From positions 36,086,818-36,150,817 of the forward strand of contig OW285187.1 of assembly GCA_935421135.1 (NCBI GenBank): DNA of 64,000 bases. Reading direction: 5' to 3'. Positions 48,701-60,805 of the stretch are shown here, piece after piece. Position numbers and translations under genes: made by a program. Position 1 is the first letter of the stretch. Every line of letters begins with the position of its first letter. The notes under the pieces were generated by a model. It worked only from the letters and a program-made list of their open reading frames with translations. It was not told where the DNA came from and ran no database searches. The stretch is from Bugulina stolonifera (lineage: Eukaryota > Bryozoa > Gymnolaemata > Cheilostomatida > Bugulidae).

Positions 48701-51700
48701 CAGCAAATATTTCCTCAGGAGCAGCAGTAGACTTGGATACCTGTAGATATTTCTCCCAGTTGAACGAGTCTTTAGTCATACCTGTAAAATATATATACAC
48801 ATGAGGTGACTGTGCTGCTGCTGCCACCTGCTCCAAGGATACTGTGGAAGGGGAGGACAACCCACTAAAACCATTTCTCTGTTAATTATGTGCTCTCATC
48901 ACCTTATTTGTATTATATGGGAAAATATCATTTTATTTAAAATAAAATTGGGCATAAAAATATGCAGTAACTTATTGCTATAACAATATACATGCAGAAA
49001 TTCACTACTATAATAATGTCTCTATATTACATGTACACTGACCCTTCGACTGCTCAGAGCTATAAGGCTATATAACTATAACTCAAGTATGAAGAGAAAG
49101 AGATGTCTTACCTTTGGGTGGCTGAAGAAGTTTACCATTCTTAGCACACCATCCAGCAGGGAATATTTCATCAGAGTTGGCATTAGTCCAAAAGTCATAA
49201 CAGTCCATGTAACCATCAAAGTGCAGTCTTACCCGATGACCTTTGACCTCTTTGACTGTTACTACGCAGAATGCTGTTGGATGTAGTGGATCAATAGCTT
49301 CTAACTTCATACCAAGAGTGAATAGGTTGACGAATGAGGCTGGGGGCTGTATGTATACAATATAGCAATACAGTACTTTCAGGTCTACCTATGTAGAAGA
49401 GAGAGTAGATAACTACCACTACTACTAGCTCTAATATAACACTATCTAGTAGAGAGTAGATAACTACCACTACTACTAACTCTAATATAACACTATCTAG
49501 TAGAGAGTAGATAACTACCACTACTACTAACTCTAATGTAGTACTATCTACAGTGTAAAGAGGGCAGGGTAGAGAGGGTAAATAACCAAACAACTATATT
49601 ATTATTTTACTAACTCAACTATGCTGACACCCACCTCTCTAATAAAGAGTTCTTCAGGAGCAGCCTCTAGTCCCTCCTCAGCGAAGAAAGGTCCATATTT
49701 AAACATCTTTCCTTTTTTCTCTACAGTATGTTATGACACATGTGTAGTCGGTATACAGTACTATAACTACTAAATCTATCTATCTCTCTACCACGTTATA
49801 AACTCCGGTTATAAACTGACACTCACTGTTTATTTTCCAGTCGTCCAATCCACTCATGCGTAGATTCTCTTCGTATGCACTGAGATAGGAAGCCTTCTTT
49901 TTCTTCCTCTTTCCAGGAGCTCTGTGAGAGCCTGTGTGCTCATTGGCCGATTTGTTAGACGGTTTAGATTTCTTTGACTTGGAAGAATCACCAAATTCTG
50001 AGGAACTGTTGGATGTTGTGCACAAGACCTCTCTAAAGTATGGAAACAGAGTATATCTCTAAAGTATGGAAACAGAGTATATCTCTAAAGTATGGAAACA
50101 GAGTATATCTCTAAAGTATGGAAACAGAGTATATCTCTAAAGTATGGAAACAGAGTATATCTCTAAAGTATGGAAACAGAGTATATCTCTAAAGTATGGA
50201 AACAGAGTATGTCTCTAAAGTATGGAAACAGAGTATATTTCTAAAGCATGGAAACAGAGTAAATTTCTAGAGTATGGAAACAGAGTATATCTCTAGAGTA
50301 TGAAAACAGAGTATGTCTCTAAAGTATGGAAACAGAGCATATCTGAACTGCAGCTGTATTTAGTGTATATTCTACAACATTGTATGATTTACAAATACTC
50401 TGCAAGCTTTACACTCTCACCCGTGTTTATCCGCACAAGAAAGCGAGCAATATTTGTCCGGAAATATGAATTCTACAGAGCGATCCTGTTTTCCACATAC
50501 TAGACATGTTGACAATGTTGAACCTAAAATAATTCAAATGAAGTTATAGTTGGTAGGGCAGCCTGACATATATAACTGTCACGTAGGCCTACACACAATG
50601 TGGTAGGCCTGTATGTAGTATAATAGTATGGCATAAAATATATATTACAATGCAGGAAATTGTATGTATGTAGATATGATTTACCAGGAGTATGTTCCAA
50701 TGCAGCTACTGCTACATCTACGGCAGCAGCAGTAGCAGTAGAGTCATCAGCTACGTCATTCTCTGCAATGTGAGTAAATTGGGTCGTATTATCAGTATCC
50801 ATCTTGTCTTCACTGTATGTACAATCTCCCTGTAGCATATCAATTGCCTATATACATATCTACATGTATTTGTACACCATAATGTAATATAAATGTATAT
50901 ATGTGTAATGAATAGGCCGTCATGTCAGTGACATAAGCACTTACGGCTCCAAGGGACATTAGTATCACTGTATGCTCATGTGTTGGAGTTTCAAAAATGA
51001 CATGCTCACAATTTCATAAATAGTAGGCTATAAGTTGTGATATTTTATATTCAAGTCAGCACAAGTCTACAAGACTTATATTCAAGTCAGCACATGTCTA
51101 CAAGATTTATGTTCAAGTCAGCACATGTCTACAAGACTTATATTCAAGTCAGCACAAGTGTACAAGACTTATATTCAAGTCAGCACAAGTCTACAAGACT
51201 TATATTCAAGTCAGCACAAGTGTACAAGACTTGGCAAATCCTTTAAGGTAATAATATTCTTCTCAGTCTCTCCTGTAACTGTATGTATGCCATAGTTAGT
51301 CAACAGCATATGAATACTGTATGTACATGTATATGTGGAGCTGGTGATGAGCAGTCGTAACACTGTAGATACTAGATACATGCACATATATATAGGCTAT
51401 AGCCTATAGCCTATATTACTTAGAATTAGCATACAAATGACTCAACACTACACTGTATAAAGGAGGAAGAACTAGATGTGCATGTGTACTAAAAATGGTT
51501 AAAACCACATTTGTACATGTAGTACAACAATAAAACTGAAACAGCATAAAGGTCGGTGTTGTAGGGGTGGATAAAGGCTTGTGTTGTAGGGGTGGATAAA
51601 GGTCGGTGTTGTAGGGGTGAATAAAGGTTGATGAATAAGCTACTGAGGCCTACCTGCCCACTGTGCAGAAGAGTTTGCTGGCTGGGTGAACTCTTGTTCT

Positions 51701-51740
51701 CAAGGTTAGCCTCAGTATCACCCCCTCCACCACTTATCAT
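45771..51740 (-). CDS. L(3)mbt-like MBT chromatin reader, copy 2 (complete, 815 residues)
   Basis: Predicted nuclear histone methyl-lysine reader and repressor. Exons in coding order: 51654-51740, 50685-50829, 50421-50523, 49827-50032, 49635-49720, 49112-49346, 48687-48781, 48158-48469, 47515-47691, 47266-47393, 47037-47159, 46559-46932, 46188-46426, 45771-45908, totalling 2448 bp in frame. The ATG at 51740 directly follows an acceptor (CTGCAG|ATG), so a 5' UTR exon must lie upstream. Domains: FCS finger (CLVCGKQ...[11 protein letters not shown], about 80-110); MBT1-3 (about 181-500), with MBT2 cage residues Asp (AVD), Phe, Trp, Tyr intact; two CCHHC fingers (about 504-532 and 566-593); basic [20 protein letters not shown] tract; SAM domain (about 735-805) ending VLGRPTS. 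The tandem fingers resemble vertebrate L3MBTL3/4. The MBT core is almost identical to copy 1, while the N- and C-terminal parts are clearly diverged. Confidence 0.94.
45935..46175. repeat. ~22-bp array filling the last intron of L3MBTL copy 2
   Basis: About ten units of ACCAGTGTACTACCAGTACA. It occupies nearly all of the 279-bp intron 45909-46187. Confidence 0.9.
48010..48180. repeat. 19-20-bp array containing an L3MBTL copy 2 donor, ~8 copies
   Basis: The unit GTGACTTACAGGTTTAAAG on the minus strand is CTTTAAACCT|GTAAGTCAC, the end and donor of exon 48158-48469. Copy 1 has only two such units, at about 6890-6935. Confidence 0.92.
48461..48665. repeat. 41-bp array containing the MBT2 exon acceptor, ~5 copies
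   Basis: Same unit and position as the 7205-7648 array of copy 1, with about half as many copies. Confidence 0.92.
49390..49550. repeat. ~48-bp repeat shared with L3MBTL copy 1
   Basis: Three units of GAGAGTAGATAACTACCACT type, in the same intron as 8370-8520 of copy 1. Confidence 0.85.
50033..50335. repeat. 26-bp array containing an L3MBTL copy 2 acceptor, ~11 copies
   Basis: Unit CTAAAGTATGGAAACAGAGT followed by ATATCT. On the minus strand each has CCATACTTTAG|AGA, the same as the real acceptor of exon 49827-50032. Copy 1 has no such array at the matching exon. Confidence 0.92.
51045..51240. repeat. ~31-bp repeat in L3MBTL copy 2 intron 1
   Basis: Six units of TTATATTCAAGTCAGCACAA followed by GTCTACAAGAC. 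Confidence 0.88.
51540..51630. repeat. 30-bp repeat near the L3MBTL copy 2 first coding exon
   Basis: Three units of GGTCGGTGTTGTAGGGGTGG followed by ATAAA. Confidence 0.8.
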
Positions 51741-51924
51741 CTGCAGGATAGAATTATAGACTATTGAACAAGGCAGAGCTTACTTCCTGTATCCCTTATC
51801 CCATAAGGCCCCTGTACTTACCATTTATCCCCCATAATACCTTGCATTTACTGTCTACCTACACCAAACAATCATCTGTAAACCACATGAATCCTCTAGA
51901 AGTAAAGTGTTTCAGTTGGAATGT

Positions 51925-52312
51925 ACAGTAGGCCTATAAGTGCTGTAGGTACATGTAGGTAACAGAGTACAGTATAAGTGCTGTAGGTACATGTAGGTAA
52001 CAGAGTACAGTGTAAGTGCTGTAGATACATGTAGGTAACAGAGTACAGTGTAAGTGCTGTAGGTACATGTAACTAATAGAGTACAGTGTAAGTGCTGTAG
52101 GTACATGTAAGTAATAGAGTACAGTATAAGTGCTGTAGGTACATGTAGGTAACAGAGTACAGTATAAGTGCTGTAGGTACATGTAGGTAACAGAGTACAG
52201 TATAAGTGCTGTAGGTACATGTAGGTAACAGAGTACGGTGTAAGTGCTGTAGGTACATGTAGGTAACAGAGTACAGTATAAGTGCTGTAGATACATGTAG
52301 GTAGCAGAATAC
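51925..52312. repeat. 38-bp tandem repeat upstream of L3MBTL copy 2
   Basis: About ten units of AAGTGCTGTAGGTACATGTA followed by GGTAACAGAGTACAGTAT. The 96-126-residue open frames across it are artefacts. Confidence 0.93.
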
Positions 52313-53150
52313 ACTGTATTGTGTAGCCAGTGTTCTATGAGGACATAGAAAGTGGAACTCCACTAATTAAGATACTACCAGATATAGCAGGATAGGAGGA
52401 AGTAGCCCAGATGGAGATTAATTCAGAGATAAAGAAGGGAACCAGTAAAAGAGGTAGTGACTCCATAAAAGGGCTCCTAGTAATCAAACACAGAGCTAGG
52501 AATATAAAACTATTATTTCTACCAGAAACAACCCTGTAGCCTGTGGTCCATGGATGTATGAATATCTACAAAACGACTCTTTACACTAGTGTCTAATGTT
52601 TCGTGTCCCCCCTAGTTTATCTGAAGTGAGATAAAGTAGTATAACAGGTTTAACGAAGAAAACAATTTATAATAAGTTTAGTAAGAAGATAAGGCTATAT
52701 GAATATGATGTAGTCCAACACAAATACTTCACTAACGTTATTCACAATATCTGCTAATCTTATAGTTGCTGACCTGTACATACATTGTACATATATACAA
52801 AATATATATCCGAGTACTTGTATATTCTACGAATATTGTTTGTACCACAATAATAAAATTTGAAACCTGAAATTTTATTGGCTGATGGGCCACGGCGACA
52901 CCAATAAAGTGTCTTTACAACAGTTAGTTTGCTTCATTTACATGGCCTATGATAATTTTGCAAAAATACGAACATGGTGCAAGTACCAAATAGGGCATGT
53001 GTTACACTTATATAATATATCAATGTGTTTATCAACCTATTGGATTAGCAGAGAGATTCTGTCTGTTTTTTGCCAAAATCTTCTGCAGGACATAAACTTA
53101 CTTTGTTGCGCTGCTAGAGGGAGAGAGACAAATACAGCTTTAAAACCACA
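52313..53150. other. Unassigned DNA upstream of L3MBTL copy 2
   Basis: May contain its promoter and non-coding first exon, but nothing specific was recognised. The open frame at 52885-53154 has no known motif. Confidence 0.4.
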
Positions 53151-53151
53151 C

Positions 53152-53650
53152 TAGTCAACCCTCTACAGTATTAGTATATTTCATCAGTACTAGTTAACCC
53201 TCTACAGTATTAGTATATTTCATCAGTACTAGTCAACCCTCTACAGTATTAGTATATTTCATCAGTACTAGTCAACCCTCTACAGTATTAGTATATTTCA
53301 TCAGTACTAGTTAACCCTCTACAGTATTAGTATATTTCATCAGTACTAGTCAACCCTCTACAGTATTAGTATATTTCATCAGTACTAGTCAACCCTCTAC
53401 AGTATTAGTATATTTCATCAGTACTAGTCAACTCTCTACAGTATTAGTATATTTCATCAGTACTAGTCAACCCTCTACAGTATTAGTATATTTCATCAGT
53501 ACTAGTCAACCCTCTACAGTATTAGTATATTTCATCAGTACTAGTTAACCCTCTACAGTATTAGTATATTTCATCAGTACTAGTCAACTCTCTACAGTAT
53601 TAGTATATTTCATCAGTACTAGTCAGCCCTCTACAGTATTAGTATATTTT
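53152..53650. repeat. 39-40-bp tandem repeat, ~12 copies
   Basis: Unit CTAGTCAACCCTCTACAGTA followed by TTAGTATATTTCATCAGTA, very uniform (a few T/C changes). Confidence 0.95.
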
Positions 53651-56600
53651 ACTTGTTGTGACCTATTACTCATTCTATTAATTTTATTTTAAAATTTTTA
53701 CATAATATATTTGAAATAAAATTGTAATTAATATTGTTAAAGAAATACATGTATTTAAAATTTATCTTTAGGCGATATGGCCATGCTATGACACAGTAGC
53801 ACAGTAGATACAGTAGGCCATCTACATCATAGGCCATATTATATGTATACACACACATTAAAAGCTCTCTACATCATTATTTTTAGTAGACAAAAATAAT
53901 ATTTCATAATAAGCATCAAAATGCAATTATTTATCTTAATTAAAATTAAAACAAACAAACAAACAGACAAACAGAATTAACCCAGAGTTTTTACGACCCA
54001 ATATGTTGGCTTCACTGAATAGCCTGCGACACAGGTCACAACTAAAACTAGAGCTAATTTACTGGAAAGTAGAAATAGAAATATAAAGTAGCACATGAAA
54101 TGTATTCCTAAAATTAAGATACGTGTATTAGTGGTATGTTGTAGGCCTAATAACAACATAACGTAATTATACTCGTATTTGTAAATCAAGACAGTAAAAG
54201 AACAAAAATAATTTCAAAAAAATGATTCAGTTCATTATAGAGTTGAAAACAAACACTTTAGAGATGCTGTTTGTGAACAATTAATTTGTGGTAAAATGTA
54301 AATGGCAGTTGTGATGTAATGATATAGCAGTTGGGGATAGGACAAGCCCTAAAATGTGTTCACATAAAATTAGAACTGTTTCAGTTGAACTGCCGCAGAG
54401 AGCAGTTTGTTGTCCACAAAATTGATTGGAATTAATTTTGTAATCAGTAATACAAACAGAGTATGAAACTAGTTATTCTGTCTAGAGAACATTCTAGACT
54501 AGCAGAGTCTGACTATGACTGAGACTAATAAATGTTTTGGTTTAGTAGATGGACCACTTTTTATATTCAGAAGAACACTATTAAACTGACTAGTAATAGT
54601 TACACACATGTACATACAATGTAATTATAATATTATGTTGCCATGATATTTGACATTCCAATGGTAACAATGTTAGCCTACATCAAATCTACATGTATAG
54701 ACAGGCAGAATGTGAGGAGGCTGAAGAGAGCATGGGGAGGGGCTGAAGAGGAAAAGGGCAGAGAGAGAGGGAGAGTATCAGGCTGAAACTAGAAAACGTA
54801 ACACAGTATTAGCTCATTACAGAGCTGTACTATGTTATCACAGAGTGGAAGCATTTATTGATTATACATTGAATATACTATATGGGGCTACAGAGTCAGC
54901 AGTCAGCATATAATAGACATAGTTCACTATTTACATTCAAAGGGACACAACTTCTCAATCTCCAAAAAATATACTCTACGAGAAAACAATGTGAGGAACT
55001 ATGAAATGAAACTGTAGCTTGGCTGCATTACAAACATCTCTCCCTGGCCACAGGCTAAGAAAACATGTGTAAGCAAACAAGAGGCTAATCTTTGTCTAGC
55101 TACTGATAACCACTAGCCCATTGGTGAACCACTAGCACATTGGTGAACCACCATTACATTGGTGAACCACTAGTATTGATGAACCACTAGTATTGATGAA
55201 CCACTAGTATTGGTGAACCACTAGTATTGGTGAACCACTAGTATTGGTAAACCACTGTATTCAGCTGCCAGAAGACAAGAGTAAGCCTGTGGGACACTGT
55301 CTAAAATACATGCAGGCCAGGGTGAATATACAAAGATATATAAATTAATAATATGATGTTAAAAAGTGGAGCACAAAATGGCTAATAAGACAACCAGAAA
55401 TACATGTAGGCCTATTTACTACAACATTAGTAGTTGTTCTTGTTCTGGACTGCTATAGCACAGTTCTACTTCCTTTTAAGTGATGCAGGACAGTCCCCAC
55501 TATATCATCATTTTCGACTTCACAATTTTATCCAAGCTCTCATGTCAGTACTCTACCAACAATTCCATACCATTTATTAGTTACCTGTATCCAATTAAAA
55601 CTGAACCCACCCGCTAAGCCATTTCAAAACCGAGAAATTAAGTGAAAAGATAATTTCAAGGTGACATGATATTTGTAGTGACTAGTTTATGATATTTTCT
55701 TTCCTTCCCTCATCTACAGAAAAATGTTTTTATTAATTTTACCTTCAAAATGTAGCATTACAGTTTTTAGTGACCCTGGCCAATAATTCAGACTCAGGTC
55801 TGGCCTCACAGTAACTCAAATGGGTTTGCAAATGTTTTCTCTCTACAGACTTCACTCTACAGAATTATTATTTTAGCAAAATAGTTGTAAATACAATTTC
55901 TAAAACCCAATGCTGAAAAGATGATCTCTTGGAAAGCTAATATAATTGGCCTCACCTTGAACAACTAAAGTTGTAGCAAATACTTATTTTGAGTATAATA
56001 TTGTAAATCTAGCAGTGTTGTATGTCAGAGCAGAGGCAGTGCAGCGTTACAATGGGTCGCTATCTATAATGGTTCTAGAGCTACATAAATTATGTTATGC
56101 CATTGTAACAACATGTGTACTGCACTGGCTTACTGTGTGGCGTAGTGTATGCATAGGCTTGATGGACGCACTCAACTGAAACACTTTATATGCGTGGTTA
56201 GTTGTTTGTACTATAATATCTATCAATACATTGTGAATGCCTTCAATTTAGCCTGAGGTCTTATCCACAATATTACAATCTAATGATTGCCTCCTTTTAT
56301 TCCGTCATGTCTCCCCTTTCTCCGGAGGATTAGCTGGCGCAGAACCAAACCATTGAAAATCTAAATATAATAGCTCCCTTCTAGATTGTTTTACCTGTTC
56401 CTTTTGAAAATACCAAATCATATCAACTCCTCATATGACGTGTATGTTAGTATTGTAACATAACTGTATTTCCAGTTTCCATGGACATAAATATTTAAAT
56501 GAAATATACATTTATAATAGCTTCCCATGGAGAGAAAATTGATTTATCTATTCCTTGGAACAGACCACTCTCTGGGTTGTTAGATTTATATATCCCCATT

Positions 56601-58285
56601 TCTACAGAGTCAGTAGGTGGTATAGATACTTCAGAATTTGGAGACTGGCTCTGTTGTGAGCAGTTCAAATATACGATCACCTTCAGCATGTGTAGCATTT
56701 TATCTAAGTAAAGTGAAAACTTGAAAAGCAAGAAAACAGAACAAACTTTCTCCTAATACCTCAGGTTATGACCTGTTTCTACTATAACCAAAACAGTGTT
56801 GGTATCAATGTAGAATGTTTGGGTTGACTATGAACAAAGTGTTGGCTAACTAAGGCTATTCAGACGGCAGGTGAAGCTAAGGCTGTAGTACCAGGAAGCA
56901 TATCGCAGAACAGTCTCCTATCCTTCAATAAAATTTAGAGCTTATACACCCATCTCCGTTGTTTCTAGTCAAAGTTGGTCTCTATCGTCCATCATCAGCC
57001 AGTAAATTCTCAGATTTTAGTTTTTGAATTTTATATTTTTGTAGTAGTCTATTGATTTTATTACAAAATTTTGAATTAAATTTGAAATCAGATTGATAAA
57101 GAAATATTTCAAATTTGCCTTTTGGAGATATTTTCACGCTATGGCATGATTTTAACATCAGTTTGTGGTAATATTAGCCCAGAGTAAATACCAAACAACT
57201 CGAAAATCATGCTGAGCTGATTCTTACAACCCCTAATACATAGCTTATACCAATCACAACCCCTAATACATAGCTGACACCAATCACAAAAAATGTTTTG
57301 AATAGATATTTGTGAAAGATGAGGAATTGGCATAGAGGGAAGTGAAGCAAATATTGAGAGTGCTGGAGGTATATTTTCCAGTTTAGTATGTGCTCCCTAA
57401 AAGGTGTGCATTACTGCCATTAGTTACTAGTGAATGTACTGAGACCTTTTTATCAATTGCATTATTTAATGAACATAAGCTAGGCAGTCATTTTGTAATA
57501 ATATTTAACTGAAGGAAGGGTTTGACCTACTTTGCTATATTATGGGATATAAGTTATACAGCTGTATGCTAGTGGTATATATTATAGCAGCTATTATAGT
57601 GGTGCGTGCTTCAAGTGTAGCTAGTGCATAGATAACGTTATTAGTAACTTTTGTTCATGTCAACTATATAAGTCAGTAGAGTACGCAGTATACACTGTAA
57701 TTACACCAACCATGTACATGTATATGTATATGTATACGTAGCAGCGTAGTGTAATACACATAGACCTACTACTGCAAACAGCCAGGTTACATGCAGTGTT
57801 ACAGAGGTACAGCCAACGCAGGCATACTTTCTTAGCTAATAAAACAGTTACAAGTTTAGCCTGTGTGAAACTGTAGCGGTGCGGAGTGGTGTGCCATTAC
57901 CCTCCCTTCCTCATAAAAACTACTCCCTTTCCCCAAACCCCTAAACACCCTTCCCCATAAAACTACCCCCTCCTCCGCATATCACAGCTCCGCCCCCCCC
58001 CCCCCCCCCCCATGCAACACTTTACAAACTTATATTATCCATAACACAGAAAATGATTTATACGATTGTGTTCAGATGTGGAACACATAGAGATATTGGT
58101 CTCTTTGTTTGATACCCAGTCATGGGTCTGTTGGGGAGAGTCTAAACACTGAAAACAATTTCAGATAAATAAGCTAAAAGATGATCAAAATTTATTATAC
58201 GCTTTATTAACTAAGTTGTCAAACTTCTAAGAAAAGTTGTTCCTGAGATATTTATTTTAAAGCCTTTAGGGATGTGATTGACTAC
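53651..58285. other. Gene-poor AT-rich stretch
   Basis: No convincing exons. Contains an 18-bp array TGGTGAACCACTAGTAT at 55110-55250 and a poly-C run near 57992-58011. Two AT-rich segments, about 53680-53790 and 57020-57140, share a similar order of short motifs (AAAGAAATA, then TTT and CGCTATGGC or CATGCTATG) and may be decayed copies of one repeat family. Confidence 0.45.
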
Positions 58286-58289
58286 CAAC

Positions 58290-58665
58290 ATATGACATAC
58301 GTGTGAGTCTCTACAGCTAGTATGACATACGTGTGAGTCTCTACAGCTAGTATGACATACGTGTGAGACTCTACAGCTAGTATGACATACGTGTGAGTCT
58401 CTACAGCTAGTATGACATACGTGTGAGTCTCTACAGCTAGTATGACATACGTGCGAGTCTCTACAGCTAGTATGACATACGTGTGAGTCTCTACAGCTTG
58501 TATGACATACGTGTGAGTCTCTACAGCTAGTATGACATACGTGTGAGTCTCTACAGCTTGTATGACATACGTGTGAGTCTCTACAGCTAGTATGACATAC
58601 GTGTGAGTCTCTACAGCTTGTATGACAGATGACATACGTGTGAGTCTCTACAGCTAGTATGGCAG
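58290..58665. repeat. 30-bp tandem repeat, ~12 copies
   Basis: Unit TAGTATGACATACGTGTGAG followed by TCTCTACAGC, head to tail without spacers. ORFs of up to 187 residues cross it but consist of the repeat. Confidence 0.95.
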
Positions 58666-59457
58666 ATGCTTTATTGCTCTGATGCCATTTCAGATACATA
58701 AAACTGACAACAATGTCTTGCTCCAGCTGACCACATTCCCTGTGTGCTAGTTGTGGGAGAGCTACATTATTCATGTAATACTTTGCAGGCTGTACATGAT
58801 ATATAAAATATAAATGCTACCAAATACCACACAGTATTAATCTAATTATAGTACAACAGATAGCCTGTATCAGTAAAGTGTAGATTTGTCTAAATATGCA
58901 AGTTGTGCTGGATTATATAAATATCCAAATTGCCAAGATTGCCGTACCATCGATTTTCACTACGATAGGCCTATTAATTGGTAGAAATGGCCTTCAGAAG
59001 ACTTCACTCTCATTGGTACACTCTCGTATATCCTAAAAATCATCGGTTCATTTATTTTATTATTACAGCTTTCAGCTATCATCTAGTGTAAACTGACTAG
59101 GATGAAGCCTACTAACATCCAAGTCAGTTGGTCTCAGAATTCATCTAATCTTTTCGAAATTTTTTATTTATAAGCCAACATATGGCAATTGCTAGCAATC
59201 GATCATTAGAGTAATAATTTTATTCTAACCATTTTAATTTTATTTTAGCGATATTGTTTTCAAATCTGATCACAATTGCTAAGTGTTGGAACACTTGTGT
59301 GTTATAGACTGGAGGCTGGGGGTGGGGGACTCATGCAGTACAAATTTATTTATAATCAAGCAGGAAAAGCATATGGAAAGTGTTGACACAGTTGTTGTTA
59401 CAAACTCTACCAGTAAATTAAACTGCCAATGAATTAGGGGATAGTGAAACTTCCTCA

Positions 59458-59785
59458 ACTAAAGGTAAGTACTAACTCGTATTATAGTCAGAGATGTAAC
59501 TAAAGGTAAGTACTAACTCGTATTATAGTCAGAGATGTAACTAAAGGTAAGTACTAACTCGTATTATAGTCAGATATGCAACTAAAGGTAAGTACTAACT
59601 CGTATTATAGTCAGAGATGTAACTAAAGGTAAGTACTAACTCGTATTATAGTCAGATATATAACTAAAGGTAAGTACTAACTCGTATTATAGTCAGATAT
59701 GTAACTAAAGGTAAGTACTAACTCGTATTATAGTCAGAGATGTAACTAAAGGTAAGTACTAACTCGTATTACAGTCAGAGATGTG
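59458..59785 (+). repeat. 41-bp array whose unit looks like a complete minimal intron, 8 copies
   Basis: Unit AACTAAAGGTAAGTACTAAC followed by TCGTATTATAGTCAGAGATGT. Each has AAAG|GTAAGT (donor consensus), TACTAAC (consensus branch site, overlapping the donor) and TATTATAG (acceptor). Confidence 0.92.
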
Positions 59786-60107
59786 CGTTCCATCTGATAG
59801 AACTGGACTCTTAGCTTGTATGCAGTACTATGCTAAGTTTGGTGTAGCCCTAGAACAAGTGTTTACTTTTAGTTGCTATGACTGAAAAGTTTGTTTATTT
59901 ATACGAAAATAAAATAGTTACTTGTACTTTGTCTGAAGGAAATGAAAATATATTTAGCTAGAAGTAATGTACAAAGATGTTCATTTATATTTAGATTTAA
60001 GAATAAAAAGAATAGTATTCAGTTTCAGTTCAATGCTTTATATTGCTGTGGTTTTGTATGTTAATAAGTACTCTATAGGATGGGAGTGAAGAGATCAAAG
60101 TGGTTAC

Positions 60108-60475
60108 CATTACATATACATACAGTAGATATACATACAGTAGATATACATACAGTAGATATACATACAGTAGATATACATACAGTAGATATACATACAG
60201 TAGATATACATACAGTAGATATACATACAGTAGATATACATACAGTAGATATACATACAGTAGATATACATGCAGTAGATATACATACAGTAGATATACA
60301 TACAGTAGATATACATACAGTAGATATACATACAGTAGATATACATTGTAGATATATGTTGTAGATATACATTGTAGATATACATGTACATTGTAGATAT
60401 ACATTGTAGATATACATTGTAGATATACATTGTAGATATACATTGTAGATATACATGTACATTGTAGATATATGC
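60108..60475. repeat. 15-bp array TACATACAGTAGATA, grading into TACATTGTAGATA
   Basis: About 16 copies of the first form (60113-60343), then about nine of the second form. ORFs in all frames are repeat artefacts. Confidence 0.95.
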
Positions 60476-60724
60476 TGCATTTAGTTGTGTTGTGAGTAAA
60501 ATGAGGGAAATCTCAAGTTTGGGTTGATTGAAAGATAATCAACTGCAACTGGCAAGTATTCAAAACAAGGCTATATAATGTTGAGTAGATCGACAGGAAT
60601 AATACTGCAGTAAAGTGTATGGCACACATAATACTGGTATTCAACTAAACACCCTACTACTCTCTCTGTATCATTCTACTGAAGGGTGATAACTTCAAAC
60701 ATGTGTAAAGTACCAAACAAATGC

Positions 60725-60805
60725 TGTCATGGGGTTGTGTTATGGTGTTGTGTTATGGGGTTGTGTTACGGTGTTGTGTTACGGTGTTGTGTTATGGGGT
60801 TGTGT
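60725..60805. repeat. Short GTTGTGTTATGGG repeat
   Basis: About six units of 11-15 bp. Confidence 0.8.

Noticed and set aside
51912..52363. Overlapping ORFs of 96-126 residues on the minus strand
   Set aside because: Readings of the 38-bp array; composition is purely repeat-driven.
56495..56731. Minus-strand ORF with SQQSQSPNSEVSIPPTDSVEM
   Set aside because: Codon pattern is plausible, but no splice partner or family was recognised; too weak to list as a gene.
57992..58011. Poly-C run as a regulatory or structural signal
   Set aside because: An isolated homopolymer run with no supporting context; may be partly an assembly effect.
58290..58665. CRISPR-like regular 30-bp repeats
   Set aside because: Repeats are head to tail with no unique spacers, and the DNA is eukaryotic.
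58211..58774. 187-residue open frame with HTYVICHTSCRDS-type repeats
   Set aside because: It is the 30-bp array read in frame. Three frames are open because the unit length is a multiple of three and lacks stops; there is no domain or splice context. The short non-repeat part (58660-58774) matched no family I recognise.
60030..60480. Five overlapping ORFs of 83-137 residues
   Set aside because: All are readings of the 15-bp TACATACAGTAGATA array.
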